From an uncultured Bacteroidales bacterium (GTDB lineage: Bacteria; Bacteroidota; Bacteroidia; Bacteroidales; F082): DNA of 64,000 bases. A program made the position numbers and the translations under genes. Location: positions 1 through 64,000 of the forward strand of contig CAMHFN010000006.1 of the NCBI GenBank assembly GCA_946184615.1. Reading direction: 5' to 3'. Positions 46,626-55,045 of this stretch are shown piece by piece; the stretch's first letter is position 1, and every line of letters starts with the position of its first letter. The notes beneath the pieces were generated by a model, which was not told where the DNA came from, searched no databases, and worked only from the letters and a program-made list of their open reading frames with translations.

Positions 46626-47186
46626 TTAAGAAGATCCTTGAGAATATTGGGGTTCTTCTGCCGCCACGGGCACTTCGCCTTCTTGATGATAGCTGAAAGG
46701 AATGTGCTTGTGGCTATGAAGCTTAAGGAAATAGTCGTTGAGTTGGAGTTCCACTTGCGTCATGGTCTCCTCGATACGTTTCGGCTTGAGTTCGCATTCC
46801 CAGATAACGATTACTTGCCAGCCATTATCTCGAAGCACTTGATAGTTCTTTTGGTCCCGTTCTTGGTTTCTCTTGATTTTGTTCACCCAGAACGTCTGGT
46901 TGGTCTCTGGAATCTTACAACACGTTGAATTGGTTACTCCTCCCTCCTCACTCCTAACTCCCCACTCCACTTGGTGTCCATGCCAGAAGCAACCGTTCAC
47001 GAAGATCGCCGTATGGTATTTCCGCATCACGATATCCGGCTTGCCCGGCACCGACTTCACATTGAGGCGGTAACGGTAGCCGTGATGCCACAGCCATTGC
47101 CGTACCTTCAGCTCGGGCTTGGTACCTTTGCCGTGGATGTGCGACATCACGAGGTGACGCTGTTCAGGAGTGAGGCGGTCGGTCAT
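46626..47186 (-). CDS. vsr: Very-short-patch repair endonuclease Vsr with in-frame repeat insert in the zinc site
   Basis: Nicks next to T:G mismatches arising by deamination of 5-methylcytosine, thus protecting hosts of cytosine methyltransferases. The 186 residues contain RSHIHGKGTKPE-like N-terminal sequence (MSHIHGKGTKPELKVRQWLW), catalytic Asp51 in GKPDIVMRKY, and GCFWHGH with residues aligning to E. coli Cys66, His69 and His71. The next zinc ligand, Cys73 in E. coli, is pushed back by about 16 residues encoded by a heptad repeat (VEWGVRSEEGGVTNST); CCKIPETNQTFW follows. The remaining Cys in VIWECELK is intact. It may be impaired. It lies about 3 kb from the three-methyltransferase operon on the same strand. 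Confidence 0.92.
   Translation of the reverse strand: MTDRLTPEQRHLVMSHIHGKGTKPELKVRQWLWHHGYRYRLNVKSVPGKPDIVMRKYHTAIFVNGCFWHGHQVEWGVRSEEGGVTNSTCCKIPETNQTFWVNKIKRNQERDQKNYQVLRDNGWQVIVIWECELKPKRIEETMTQVELQLNDYFLKLHSHKHIPFSYHQEGEVPVAAEEPQYSQGSS
46923..46970. repeat. In-frame heptad repeat in vsr
   Basis: On the coding strand GTGGAGT GGGGAGT TAGGAGT GAGGAGG GAGGAGT reads in perfect seven-base register with the unit xxGGAGt. The 48-bp insert encodes 16 residues that interrupt the Vsr zinc site. Confidence 0.82.
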
Positions 47187-47190
47187 AACA

Positions 47191-47862
47191 TTACCAGATA
47201 AAAGGCAAAACCTTGTATTTTACCCGTTGTTTGTATTCGCTGTAGCCCTCTAAACCTTGTTCCAAGACTGCTTCTTCGTTACGGATGCGTTTGGCGATGA
47301 GAGGGATATAGAGCAGCATGATGGTGAAAGAGATGGGCGAGGCCAGCACCAAGGGCATCATCAGAAAGAGGATGGTGGTAGCCATGTACATCGGATGACG
47401 GACCACCCCATAGAGGCCCGTGTCGATCACTTTCTGGTGTTCCTGCACCTCGATGGTCCGTGAGAGGTAGGTGTTTTCGCGGAGCACCTCGGCATAAAGG
47501 CCATAACATAGCAGGAAGAGCACTGCAGCCACCCATACCGCCCAGTCAGGCAACACCAGCCACTGGAAGCGCCAGTTGAGGCCAGCCACAACGAAAGCTG
47601 CCACAAACAGCAAGCCAGACAAGGCCACAACGGTCTTTTGTTCTTTCTCCTGTTCTTTGGCGTTCAACCGTTTTTGGAGCAACTCAGGATTCTTGACCAT
47701 CAAGACAAGTCCCGCGATGAACATCGGAGCGAAGAGGACCCCCATCAGCAGCCAGCCTTGCCAATAATGGAACGAGCCGGCAGGAAGGAAGATGAGGAGA
47801 CCGAGGAGAATGACCCCGAGAAAAAACTTGGTTAACGCTTGAAAGAATAAATTTGATTTCAT
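47191..47862 (-). CDS. Isoprenylcysteine carboxyl methyltransferase-like membrane protein
   Basis: Integral membrane protein of 223 residues. I start at MKSNLFFQAL, seven codons after the track start. There are about five hydrophobic helices, and the C-terminal half has the ICMT/PEMT-type cofactor motif: GLYGVVRHPMYMATTILFLMMPLVL, ending with EEAVLEQGLEGYSEYKQRVKYKVLPF. Bacterial members methylate unknown small lipophilic substrates. vsr starts four bases after its stop. Confidence 0.88.
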   Translation of the reverse strand: MKSNLFFQALTKFFLGVILLGLLIFLPAGSFHYWQGWLLMGVLFAPMFIAGLVLMVKNPELLQKRLNAKEQEKEQKTVVALSGLLFVAAFVVAGLNWRFQWLVLPDWAVWVAAVLFLLCYGLYAEVLRENTYLSRTIEVQEHQKVIDTGLYGVVRHPMYMATTILFLMMPLVLASPISFTIMLLYIPLIAKRIRNEEAVLEQGLEGYSEYKQRVKYKVLPFIW

Positions 47863-47956
47863 TACGATGATAATTGATGACACAAATTTATAAAATAAAC
47901 CATCATCGACACGCTTTTACCGTACAATAAAGTACTGTGATTCTCGTTATCTTCTT

Positions 47957-48799
47957 ATGAAACAATTCTTTACCTCTTTATTCTTGGCCCTGTTAGGATT
48001 GATGTTCCTGTCGGGTTGCCGCACACAAAACTACCCCATTTTAGGTCCTGAAGGCGAGCTTGCCTACAAAATCACCTTACCTGAAGGGTTTGACACGACG
48101 AAAGATCATTGTCCGATGGTGATTTTAATGCACGGCATCTTTTCCAGCAAGGACTACGGTCCCATGCCGCAATTGGCGAAAGGACTTGCCCAAGCCGGCA
48201 TCGCTTCCATCCGTTTCGATTTCAACGGACACGGCAAGAGTGATGGCCGCAAGCAAGACATGACCATTGAGAAGGAAATTGCCGATGCGAAGGCCATCTG
48301 GAACTATGTTCAGGGTTTACCGTATGTGAGCAGCGTAGGCTTGTTGGGCCACTCCCAAGGGGGTGTCATCGCCTCAATGGTCGCTGGACGGCTGGCCGCT
48401 GAAGGCACCCTGCCCGCTGGCGTGGTGTTGATTGCCCCTGGCTCGGTCATCAAGGAAGCCTGTCAGGGTGGCAAGTTTTTCAACGCGACTTTCGATCCTA
48501 AGGATCCACCAGAGTACATCCGTTGTTGGGGTATCTATAAACTGGGCCGCGAATACCTCGTCACCACCCAGCAACTCGACATCTTTGGCACTTCCGCCGC
48601 TTACGATGGCCCTGTGCTCCTCCTCCACGGCGACCGCGACGGCATCGTGCCGATGTGGTGCAGCGAGCGATACTTGGAGACCTACGGTTCCCCTGCCACC
48701 CTTAAGGTGGTCGAAGGTGAGAACCACACCATCACCCGACGCAGGAAAAAGGTCATTGAGGAGACGGTGGAGTTCTTCAAGAAGGTGTTTAGGGATTGA
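47957..48799 (+). CDS. Alpha/beta hydrolase lipoprotein
   Basis: Predicted lipid-anchored serine hydrolase of 280 residues. Signal peptide and lipobox LMFLSGCRTQ; alpha/beta hydrolase core with the oxyanion segment LMHGIFSSKDYGP, RFDFNGHGKSDG, nucleophile Ser in LLGHSQGGVIAS, Asp in LLLHGDRDGIVPMW and His in VEGENHTITRR. It resembles the Bacteroidota acyl-esterase or cinnamoyl-esterase-like group, but the substrate is not determined. It is transcribed against its neighbours. Confidence 0.9.
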   Translation: MKQFFTSLFLALLGLMFLSGCRTQNYPILGPEGELAYKITLPEGFDTTKDHCPMVILMHGIFSSKDYGPMPQLAKGLAQAGIASIRFDFNGHGKSDGRKQDMTIEKEIADAKAIWNYVQGLPYVSSVGLLGHSQGGVIASMVAGRLAAEGTLPAGVVLIAPGSVIKEACQGGKFFNATFDPKDPPEYIRCWGIYKLGREYLVTTQQLDIFGTSAAYDGPVLLLHGDRDGIVPMWCSERYLETYGSPATLKVVEGENHTITRRRKKVIEETVEFFKKVFRD

Positions 48800-48812
48800 T
48801 TATTGTCAAGAA

Positions 48813-49319
48813 TTAGAGAACGGCAAAGCCCTCACCATCGAGATAAGCATTCAAAAACTGTTCAGCGAGGCTGTTCGGACGGATGTTTTGCCGTGCTTCA
48901 TTCGGAGAAAACCATTGGTAGGAGTCGATCTCCCTGTTGGGTGAAAGCTCGATGGCGTCTTTCACGAAGGCCGTGAAGTTGCACATCAACGTGTTCGACG
49001 GCTCGAAGAAGCTGGTACGGTTGAACTTGATATGGCTCACTGTCATCCCCGTCTCTTCCTTGATCTCGCGACCCACGGCATGTTCTAGTTGTTCGCCACG
49101 GTTCACGTAGCCCGCCACGAGGATGAAGAAGGGGCGGCCATATTGTTTGATCAGCAGGATCTCCCCATTCTGTTCGTTGATAACGATCATGCTGACCGCC
49201 ACGTTGTACATGGGGAAGCGGTACTCCTGGCATTGCGTGCAATAAGGCACGATGCCCTCCCCTTCCAGGGGCTTTTCGATGAGCGGGGCGCCGCATTCGA
49301 AGCAATGTTTTTGGATCAT
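48813..49319 (-). CDS. NUDIX hydrolase with N-terminal zinc ribbon
   Basis: 168 residues. The N-terminal CFECGAP ... CTQC forms a zinc ribbon as in NADH pyrophosphatase (NudC). The Nudix box is complete (GYVNRGEQLEHAVGREIKEETGM). It therefore hydrolyses a nucleoside diphosphate linked to another moiety; NAD-related substrates are plausible by the ribbon, but not proven. Its ATG overlaps the stop of the PfkB-type kinase gene by four bases (ATGA), indicating a joint transcript. Confidence 0.92.
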   Translation of the reverse strand: MIQKHCFECGAPLIEKPLEGEGIVPYCTQCQEYRFPMYNVAVSMIVINEQNGEILLIKQYGRPFFILVAGYVNRGEQLEHAVGREIKEETGMTVSHIKFNRTSFFEPSNTLMCNFTAFVKDAIELSPNREIDSYQWFSPNEARQNIRPNSLAEQFLNAYLDGEGFAVL

Positions 49320-50311
49320 AGTGTTCTCTTCTGATTGTGAATCGATGTGACCAATTCGTCGCTGATGTTATTGCCTAGCTGCCGACAGACGTCTTGGCTC
49401 CATCGCTGAGCCACCGATATAAGTGGAAAGTGCAAAGTGGAACGGCGTAAGCCCTCACCGACCGAAGGGAGGTAAAGTGGAAAGTTAGGATGCATCGATG
49501 ACGAGGATGTGATTTTGGCGTAGATATAGCCGGCGTTGAAGTTGTCACCGGCACCGACGGTACTAACTGTTTCAATGGGCTGCACGGGATATGTCTCGCA
49601 GCCATCGGGAGTATAGACCCGAATGGGGCGTGCGCCATCCGTCAGTATCAACGTGGTGCAATAGCGACTCACTTGTGCGTAGATGGCATTCCCGTCATTC
49701 AGGCCATACAGATAGTTGAAATCCTCCATCGAGCCGCGCACCACATCCGCCAGGCTCATGTTCTCTTCGACATTAGGCTTCAGGATAGGGATATCGGCAA
49801 TATAGTTTTTGCGGAAGTTGACATCATAATAAAGCCAAGCCCCCGCTTCGTGTGCTTTACGCAGCAAACCGCCCACTATTTGACGTATGGCTGGATTGAT
49901 GGCGAAGTATGACCCGAAAAGCACCACGTCGTCGCTGTTAAACTCCGGCAGCTTTCCACTGAGTGCAACGGGCGATGGATCCTTATAGAACAAGTATTGC
50001 GCATCGTTATGCTCATTGAGAAACGCCAGCGAAATGGGTGATTTGGCCTGTTCACGACGAAAGACGTATTCCGAAGACACGCCATTCTCTTTCAGATAGT
50101 TGCATATCAGGTCGCCCACGTGGTCGTTCCCCACTTCCGTCACCATGGCACAGGGAATGCCAGCCCGTCCGAGCGACACGATGCTGTTGAATGTCGAGCC
50201 ACCAGGGACCGCTTTTAGTGGTTGGTCATCCTTGAACAGGATGTCGAGGACGGTTTCTCCAATGCCGAGGACGCGAGGGGTAGGCAATTTCCTGCAATTA
50301 AAGTTAATCAA
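49316..50311 (-). CDS. PfkB-family carbohydrate kinase (fructokinase-like) with in-frame repeat insert
   Basis: Ribokinase-fold sugar kinase of 331 residues. The N-terminal block RVLGIGETVLDILFKDDQ and GGSTFNSIVSLGRAG, and the C-terminal catalytic block TVGAGDNFNAGYIYA, with the base Asp in GAGD, are present. Directly after this block comes a repeat-derived insert (about 23 residues, FPLYLPSVGEGLRRSTLHFP), then a family-like end (DVCRQLGNNISDELV). The chosen ATG gives an N-terminal extension MINFNCRKLPTP; a TTG at the Leu is an alternative. Its ATG is only 12 bases from the stop of the last methyltransferase of the defence operon, marking that operon's left border. Confidence 0.9.
   Translation of the reverse strand: MINFNCRKLPTPRVLGIGETVLDILFKDDQPLKAVPGGSTFNSIVSLGRAGIPCAMVTEVGNDHVGDLICNYLKENGVSSEYVFRREQAKSPISLAFLNEHNDAQYLFYKDPSPVALSGKLPEFNSDDVVLFGSYFAINPAIRQIVGGLLRKAHEAGAWLYYDVNFRKNYIADIPILKPNVEENMSLADVVRGSMEDFNYLYGLNDGNAIYAQVSRYCTTLILTDGARPIRVYTPDGCETYPVQPIETVSTVGAGDNFNAGYIYAKITSSSSMHPNFPLYLPSVGEGLRRSTLHFPLISVAQRWSQDVCRQLGNNISDELVTSIHNQKRTL
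49421..49490. repeat. In-frame heptad repeat in the PfkB-type kinase
   Basis: The plus strand reads AGTGGAA AGTGCAA AGTGGAA, a GC-rich centre (CCCTCACCGACCGAAGGGAGG), then AAAGTGGAAAGTT. Period seven with a possible central stem (CCCTC/GAGGG partly). It encodes about 23 extra residues after the active-site loop. Confidence 0.78.
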
Positions 50312-50323
50312 ATAAAATTATTG

Positions 50324-51772
50324 TCATACTTTTGAAAATAAATCCACCATATTAGTATCTGTAAACGATCTCCAAATCTCAAGCGTGATCATCTGATAAT
50401 CAGGGAAAAGTTCTCCTATATAGTCTATCTCAAAAACCAATCTAAAATCATTTGGATCGTTGACTGCCTGACCTTCTTTACGTGTTCCTACCCTAGCTAC
50501 TTTTATATAATACAAATCACGAATTCCCTTCCCCTTAAAATATGGCATAAAATAATAAAGTTTATTAAGGGCAACGGTTGCTGGAAATCTTTTCCCTGTA
50601 TAGTATATTTTCGCCGATCTATCAAGATACTGATCAATATTATCAGATTTGACATAACTGATAAGGACATTTTTTGTTTTGTCGTATTTCAAGCTATCAC
50701 CTGCATGCGACTTATTATCTTCAATAAGAGATTCATTTACCACAATTTCCTTAGGATACTGTTCTAGAACAGAATATAGGTCAAGTTGATGTATTGTCGC
50801 TTGTTTTTGGATAGCTTTAAGCAAAGCATTGGTAATACGCCACATCATTACCGGAGGAACAGCATTCCCAATGGCTTTATACTGTCTGATTTGAGAGACT
50901 GTATCAAGCTTGAATGTGTCAGGAAACGATTGAATTCGCGCCGCTTCACGAGGAGAAAAACGACGATATCGCCCATCAACAATAAAAACAGGGTCTGTAC
51001 TATTAAGGCTAACCTTAGCAAGGTGAGCGCTGATTGTATTGCAGGGTTCATCCAGTTGCATGGCTCGTCCTTTATTCATTTTTTCTTTTACTGCCAGCAT
51101 TCCCGTCACTGCTTTTTCGCTAAAAAATAATTTTTCGTTTTTGTTTTCATCTTCAATAATAACATTCCCAAGCACTTTTCTATCACGGGCTTTTACTGCT
51201 ATTGGAAAAACGAAACGAGAATAATCCTCGGCATTACGAAACCCAATTATAAAAACACGTTCTCTTTTTTGAGGTACACCATGTTCCCATGAGTTCAAGA
51301 GTTTATAGGTAACAAAGTACCCGGCATCTTTAAACTCTTTTAGTATCATCGGAAAAGCCTTTCCTTTATTTGCTGAAAGCAATCCTTTAACATTTTCTGC
51401 AATAAAGAAACGTGGTCGTCTTTCTTTTAAGATTTTAACCATTTCAAAAAACAGCTTTCCCCTTTCGTCTTTATAGCCCAAACGTGGAGGATTTTGCGCA
51501 GAAATAGAAAACGATTGGCAGGGAAATCCGCCTATTAACATATCAAACTCTGGAATGCTTGCTATGTCTATTTCACGCACATCTTTAACTAAACATTTAT
51601 GGTCGAAATTGTCGTTGTATATTTGAGAACAATAGGGGTCATTATCTACCGCAAAAACGATTTCAAAAGGTGTTGTTTTATACTCTTTCCCAAGATAAGA
51701 AAAGCCTCCGAGAACACCTAAATCCATACCCCCACAACCACAAAACAGAGAAGCGACTTTTATTTTTTCCAT
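50324..51772 (-). CDS. DNA (cytosine-5) methyltransferase with additional C-terminal domain (third methyltransferase of the operon)
   Basis: 482 residues. The catalytic core occupies roughly 1-325: motif I SLFCGCGGMDLGV, motif IV GGFPCQSFS with the catalytic Cys near residue 82, ENVKGLL (VI), VPQKRERVFIIGF (VIII), REAARIQSFPDTF (IX) and YKAIGNAVPPVMMW (X). The region from about 330 to the end (LYSVLEQYPKEIVVNES, SAKIYYTGKRFPATVALNK, YYIKVARVGTRKEGQAV) is not part of a normal m5C methyltransferase, and I do not recognise it. Last gene of the seven-gene operon; its start overlaps the end of the DUF3883 gene by 13 bases. Target sequence unknown. Confidence 0.93.
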   Translation of the reverse strand: MEKIKVASLFCGCGGMDLGVLGGFSYLGKEYKTTPFEIVFAVDNDPYCSQIYNDNFDHKCLVKDVREIDIASIPEFDMLIGGFPCQSFSISAQNPPRLGYKDERGKLFFEMVKILKERRPRFFIAENVKGLLSANKGKAFPMILKEFKDAGYFVTYKLLNSWEHGVPQKRERVFIIGFRNAEDYSRFVFPIAVKARDRKVLGNVIIEDENKNEKLFFSEKAVTGMLAVKEKMNKGRAMQLDEPCNTISAHLAKVSLNSTDPVFIVDGRYRRFSPREAARIQSFPDTFKLDTVSQIRQYKAIGNAVPPVMMWRITNALLKAIQKQATIHQLDLYSVLEQYPKEIVVNESLIEDNKSHAGDSLKYDKTKNVLISYVKSDNIDQYLDRSAKIYYTGKRFPATVALNKLYYFMPYFKGKGIRDLYYIKVARVGTRKEGQAVNDPNDFRLVFEIDYIGELFPDYQMITLEIWRSFTDTNMVDLFSKV

Positions 51773-53238
51773 ACCAATAATTCCGTGGGTTTGAAATTTT
51801 TATCTGTAAAGGATATTTCCATGCCATCGCGCAGTTCAGCTTCAATTTGGTCGGTCTTGTAAAGTGAAACTGGGTTTCGTAGTATAAACAGTATCTTGTC
51901 TTTTTCGCTTAACATAAGCCGATAAACACAATAGTGCTCTTTGATAGTATCGGCGACGCGCCATTCATTCGCAGACATGTGAAAACCATACATTTGGATT
52001 TTTTTCTTGCTTATTGTCGTTTTTACTTCAATGTAGCGATGGTGTTCGGTGCCGTCAGCTTCAAAACTGTCAATATCGTATCCTGGATGATATGATGGAT
52101 TATCAACAATTTGGATAAGATGCATAAACTCTTCATAGCCATTAATCTTAAGGCGCATTTTTTCATGACTACAAACAATGGCTTCTCCAATATTGCCAAT
52201 ATCTTTTGTTGTAGTTGTTTCGGAAGATACAACATCTTTGATTCTACTATCGAAAACAACTTCTATTTCTTCATCGGGTTTAAGAATGGAACGTAGATCC
52301 GTTTTAAACAATTCGGGTTTCATTGACTGATTAATATAATCAAACCACAGTGGTTCAATTAACGAAAGTTCCGAAGTATCAATATCATGTTTACCATAAA
52401 AACGGTCATAACCCTTAAAGAATGATTTATCCTCATTAAAAACATTGATAGATTGTATTTGATTCTCTTTTAGAGAATAATAGCCATAATGAACACTAAG
52501 CAGATTGGCTATCTCCATGTAATCAAGAATGTCACCAGCATACCGAGTTACATCACCCTTTGTTCTTGGTTTGCCTGTTAAAGACTGCACCTTTTTGTCT
52601 CTAGGATTGTAGTACTTTATCTTTCGCCTTCGGTTATTTAATATGATTTGCGCCACTTTCTTGGGCGCAATCTTACCAGCGGTAACCCGAATGTCATTAA
52701 ATATGCAATAAGTAGCCTCTTCCGCTGATATAGACATTTCTTTAACATTATTGTTCTCTGAAAGAAGCTTGTTGCCTTCAAGAAGCACTTGTATAATAAG
52801 ACGAGCTGGCTTGAAGCGAATTTTATTCGCTATAATGTCTTTCGTGTCCTGTGGTTTCATATGTCCACCGGGAAACTGAAATGAAAGTAAAAAAAGGCGT
52901 AGGAATTGTGTTAAATCTTGTTTCTCATGAAGGAATTTTGCCATGTTGGAAGTCTCTGTAACATCCGATGTCTTATCCTCGTTATAGAATCCAAAAAGAG
53001 CCGGAATTTCAGTACGCCAATTATGAAGTGTCTTGTCAGCCATTCCAATATTCCCCGGAAACAAACGAATGGCATTAAAATACCTATCACTGTACTCTTG
53101 ACAGGAACAACGAGGAATTTTGCAACATTCATTTGCCATATAAAGCAATACGTTCTCAATATTGCTTTTAAATCGTGGCCTCACAAAATGTATTCTATAC
53201 CAATACTTGTCGGGAACTTCATAAAACCTTTTTTTCAT
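51760..53238 (-). CDS. DUF3883 (PD-(D/E)xK-like) putative restriction endonuclease
   Basis: 492 residues. The C-terminal ~150 residues match the DUF3883/NOV_C nuclease-like domain: DIGNIGEAIVCSHEKMRL, then GYDIDSFEADGTEHHRYIEVKTT, giving Asp and Glu-x-Lys of a PD-(D/E)xK core near residues 385-405, and FHMSANEWRVAD. The N-terminal 340 residues (KYWYRIHFVRPRF, CCKIPRCSCQEYSDRYFNAI, a winged-helix-like SISAEEATYCIFNDIRVTAG) are unfamiliar and may recognise DNA. It overlaps the preceding methyltransferase stop by four bases (ATGA) and the next methyltransferase start by 13. Restriction-enzyme function is inferred from fold and context. Confidence 0.82.
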   Translation of the reverse strand: MKKRFYEVPDKYWYRIHFVRPRFKSNIENVLLYMANECCKIPRCSCQEYSDRYFNAIRLFPGNIGMADKTLHNWRTEIPALFGFYNEDKTSDVTETSNMAKFLHEKQDLTQFLRLFLLSFQFPGGHMKPQDTKDIIANKIRFKPARLIIQVLLEGNKLLSENNNVKEMSISAEEATYCIFNDIRVTAGKIAPKKVAQIILNNRRRKIKYYNPRDKKVQSLTGKPRTKGDVTRYAGDILDYMEIANLLSVHYGYYSLKENQIQSINVFNEDKSFFKGYDRFYGKHDIDTSELSLIEPLWFDYINQSMKPELFKTDLRSILKPDEEIEVVFDSRIKDVVSSETTTTKDIGNIGEAIVCSHEKMRLKINGYEEFMHLIQIVDNPSYHPGYDIDSFEADGTEHHRYIEVKTTISKKKIQMYGFHMSANEWRVADTIKEHYCVYRLMLSEKDKILFILRNPVSLYKTDQIEAELRDGMEISFTDKNFKPTELLVWKK

Positions 53239-54275
53239 AGCTGTTTCAATAATTGTTCAGCAATCGCCTTTGCCATAAGTGGAGGTACGGCATTGCCAAC
53301 TTGTTTATACTGGCTTGTTTTTGAACCGAAAAAAACAATCGAATCTGAAAAAGATTGGATTCTAGCACTTTCACGAACTGTGGGTATGCGATTATACTTA
53401 TAATGGAAGTGGTGGCGGTGTCCTGTGTCTATTGTAAAACTCGGCGTTTGGCTATTTAGTCTTGTCCAAGCAATATGAACTTTTCGTGTGTTTTGCAGGT
53501 CAAGCGGCAGGTCTTTATAATTGCCACCATCAGGAACCATAGAAATAATTCTTTGAGTTTGTTCTGTATGGATAGTAATGTCATGATTATAAACTCCTTT
53601 ACTACCCTGACGAATTGTCTTTTGGTATTCTGACATTGCTGGGGATGGATATTCTGCGCCATTTGGTAAACTTGTTTCTGGCAAATCAGAAAGAGCTTGC
53701 TCTGATGTAACCTTACTCTCAATCGTTGGTTTGGGATATACAAATTCTTTACTGTTTAGTAATCCCACGAATACTGCACGACGGCGATTTTGAGGCACCC
53801 CGAAATCTGAAGCAAGTAAAACCTTACTGACAACCTTGTACCCTAATACCTCAAAATCTCTTATAATAGATTGTTTTATTATTCCATTCCCTATAGTTAA
53901 AATATTTGGAACGTTTTCGAGAACAAACGCTTTGGGCTTGAAATACTCAACCATTCGAACAAAGGACTTATAAAGCTTGTTGCGATCATCGTCAATAATT
54001 CGTTTACCAGCAACAGAAAACCCCTGACACGGTGGCCCTCCTATTATCACATCAACATTTTTATTATGTATCTTTTTTTTAACTTCCTTTGGTTCCAAGC
54101 TCATAAGATCAGCACATATTGTCTCGCTTCCATGATGATTTTGACGGAATGTTTCAAGGCAATCATTCCAATTATCTATTCCCACCAATACATCGTAGCC
54201 AGACTGTTCGAAACCCAGTGAGAGACCACCACAGCCACAAAAAAGATCTATAACGTTATATTTTTTCTTTGACAT
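53235..54275 (-). CDS. DNA (cytosine-5) methyltransferase (second of the operon)
   Basis: 346 residues, a compact m5C methyltransferase. Motif I DLFCGCGGLSLGFEQSG, IV GGPPCQGFSVAGK with catalytic Cys near residue 80, VI FVLENVPNIL, VIII VPQNRRRAVFVGLL, IX RESARIQSFSDS, X YKQVGNAVPPLMAKA. The target-recognition region between VIII and IX is about 90 residues. It starts three bases after the HNH gene, and its stop overlaps the ATG of the DUF3883 gene. Together with the other two methyltransferases it could modify one asymmetric site on both strands or a separate site. Confidence 0.95.
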   Translation of the reverse strand: MSKKKYNVIDLFCGCGGLSLGFEQSGYDVLVGIDNWNDCLETFRQNHHGSETICADLMSLEPKEVKKKIHNKNVDVIIGGPPCQGFSVAGKRIIDDDRNKLYKSFVRMVEYFKPKAFVLENVPNILTIGNGIIKQSIIRDFEVLGYKVVSKVLLASDFGVPQNRRRAVFVGLLNSKEFVYPKPTIESKVTSEQALSDLPETSLPNGAEYPSPAMSEYQKTIRQGSKGVYNHDITIHTEQTQRIISMVPDGGNYKDLPLDLQNTRKVHIAWTRLNSQTPSFTIDTGHRHHFHYKYNRIPTVRESARIQSFSDSIVFFGSKTSQYKQVGNAVPPLMAKAIAEQLLKQL

Positions 54276-54278
54276 AAT

Positions 54279-55043
54279 TTATATTTTATTAAACACACAA
54301 TCCCGATGCCACTCAAGGAACATAGGGTTAGGCAAATGCTCTTCTGGCAAACGAATAGGCTGGTTCTTAATGCTTGCAAAATGTCTCGCATAGTAATCCT
54401 CAGTTTCGTAATGCCTTAATTTATCTGCCAAAATGATTCTATTATTCTTGTCAACACTTATGAAGCCTTGGTCGAAAGCCTTATCATACAATGCAGAAAG
54501 ACAAATGCCGTTTTCTGGATTCAACCTTTCCTTTTCATTCACCGACCACGGGATAATATGACTGGCCACCAACAGTTCAGGTATGTTAATACCTGTGATG
54601 GCGCAGTGGCTTTCATAATTGTTCAATATCATGGCACGGAAAGCATTTTGGTTTACCCGTTGTTTTACATACGCCATCCTGTCCATTCCTTTCAACAGGG
54701 AATCTTCTATTTTCAAAGATTGTTCAAAGGTCTGTTTCTGTAACCGATTCTTAATCTTCTCCGCTTCCAAAAACAAGTCTTCCTTGTTGTCGGCAAACTC
54801 ATCCCAATATGGCATGCACACACTTAATCCACCGGGCATCCCTGTGCGTCCACTATTGATAATATACGGGTCGCAGGCGGCATAATTCACCAAACGCAAG
54901 GCAACGGCATTCTCTGTCCTGTTCATCAACTTGGCTAATTCTCTAACCTCAGGAGTCGTATGGTTCAACCGACCAAATGGCAGCTGAAAATACAATGCCA
55001 ATGTCAGAATCATTTCGTCCCGTGTCCAAAGTCGTTTCGGCAT
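54279..55043 (-). CDS. HNH endonuclease, putative restriction enzyme
   Basis: 254 residues. The N-terminal 60 residues form a helix-turn-helix-like region (WTRDEMILTLALYFQLPF, LMNRTENAVALRLVNY) often found before HNH domains of this type. The C-terminal HNH_2-like domain reads SHCAITGINIPELLVASHIIPWS, NPENGICLSALYDKAFDQGF; His162 and Asn178 are visible, and the third position is Tyr-Asp where many relatives have His-Asp. It sits two bases after the response-regulator gene and three before the second methyltransferase, so it is a natural candidate for a restriction nuclease of the locus. Confidence 0.88.
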   Translation of the reverse strand: MPKRLWTRDEMILTLALYFQLPFGRLNHTTPEVRELAKLMNRTENAVALRLVNYAACDPYIINSGRTGMPGGLSVCMPYWDEFADNKEDLFLEAEKIKNRLQKQTFEQSLKIEDSLLKGMDRMAYVKQRVNQNAFRAMILNNYESHCAITGINIPELLVASHIIPWSVNEKERLNPENGICLSALYDKAFDQGFISVDKNNRIILADKLRHYETEDYYARHFASIKNQPIRLPEEHLPNPMFLEWHRDCVFNKI

Positions 55044-55045
55044 AA

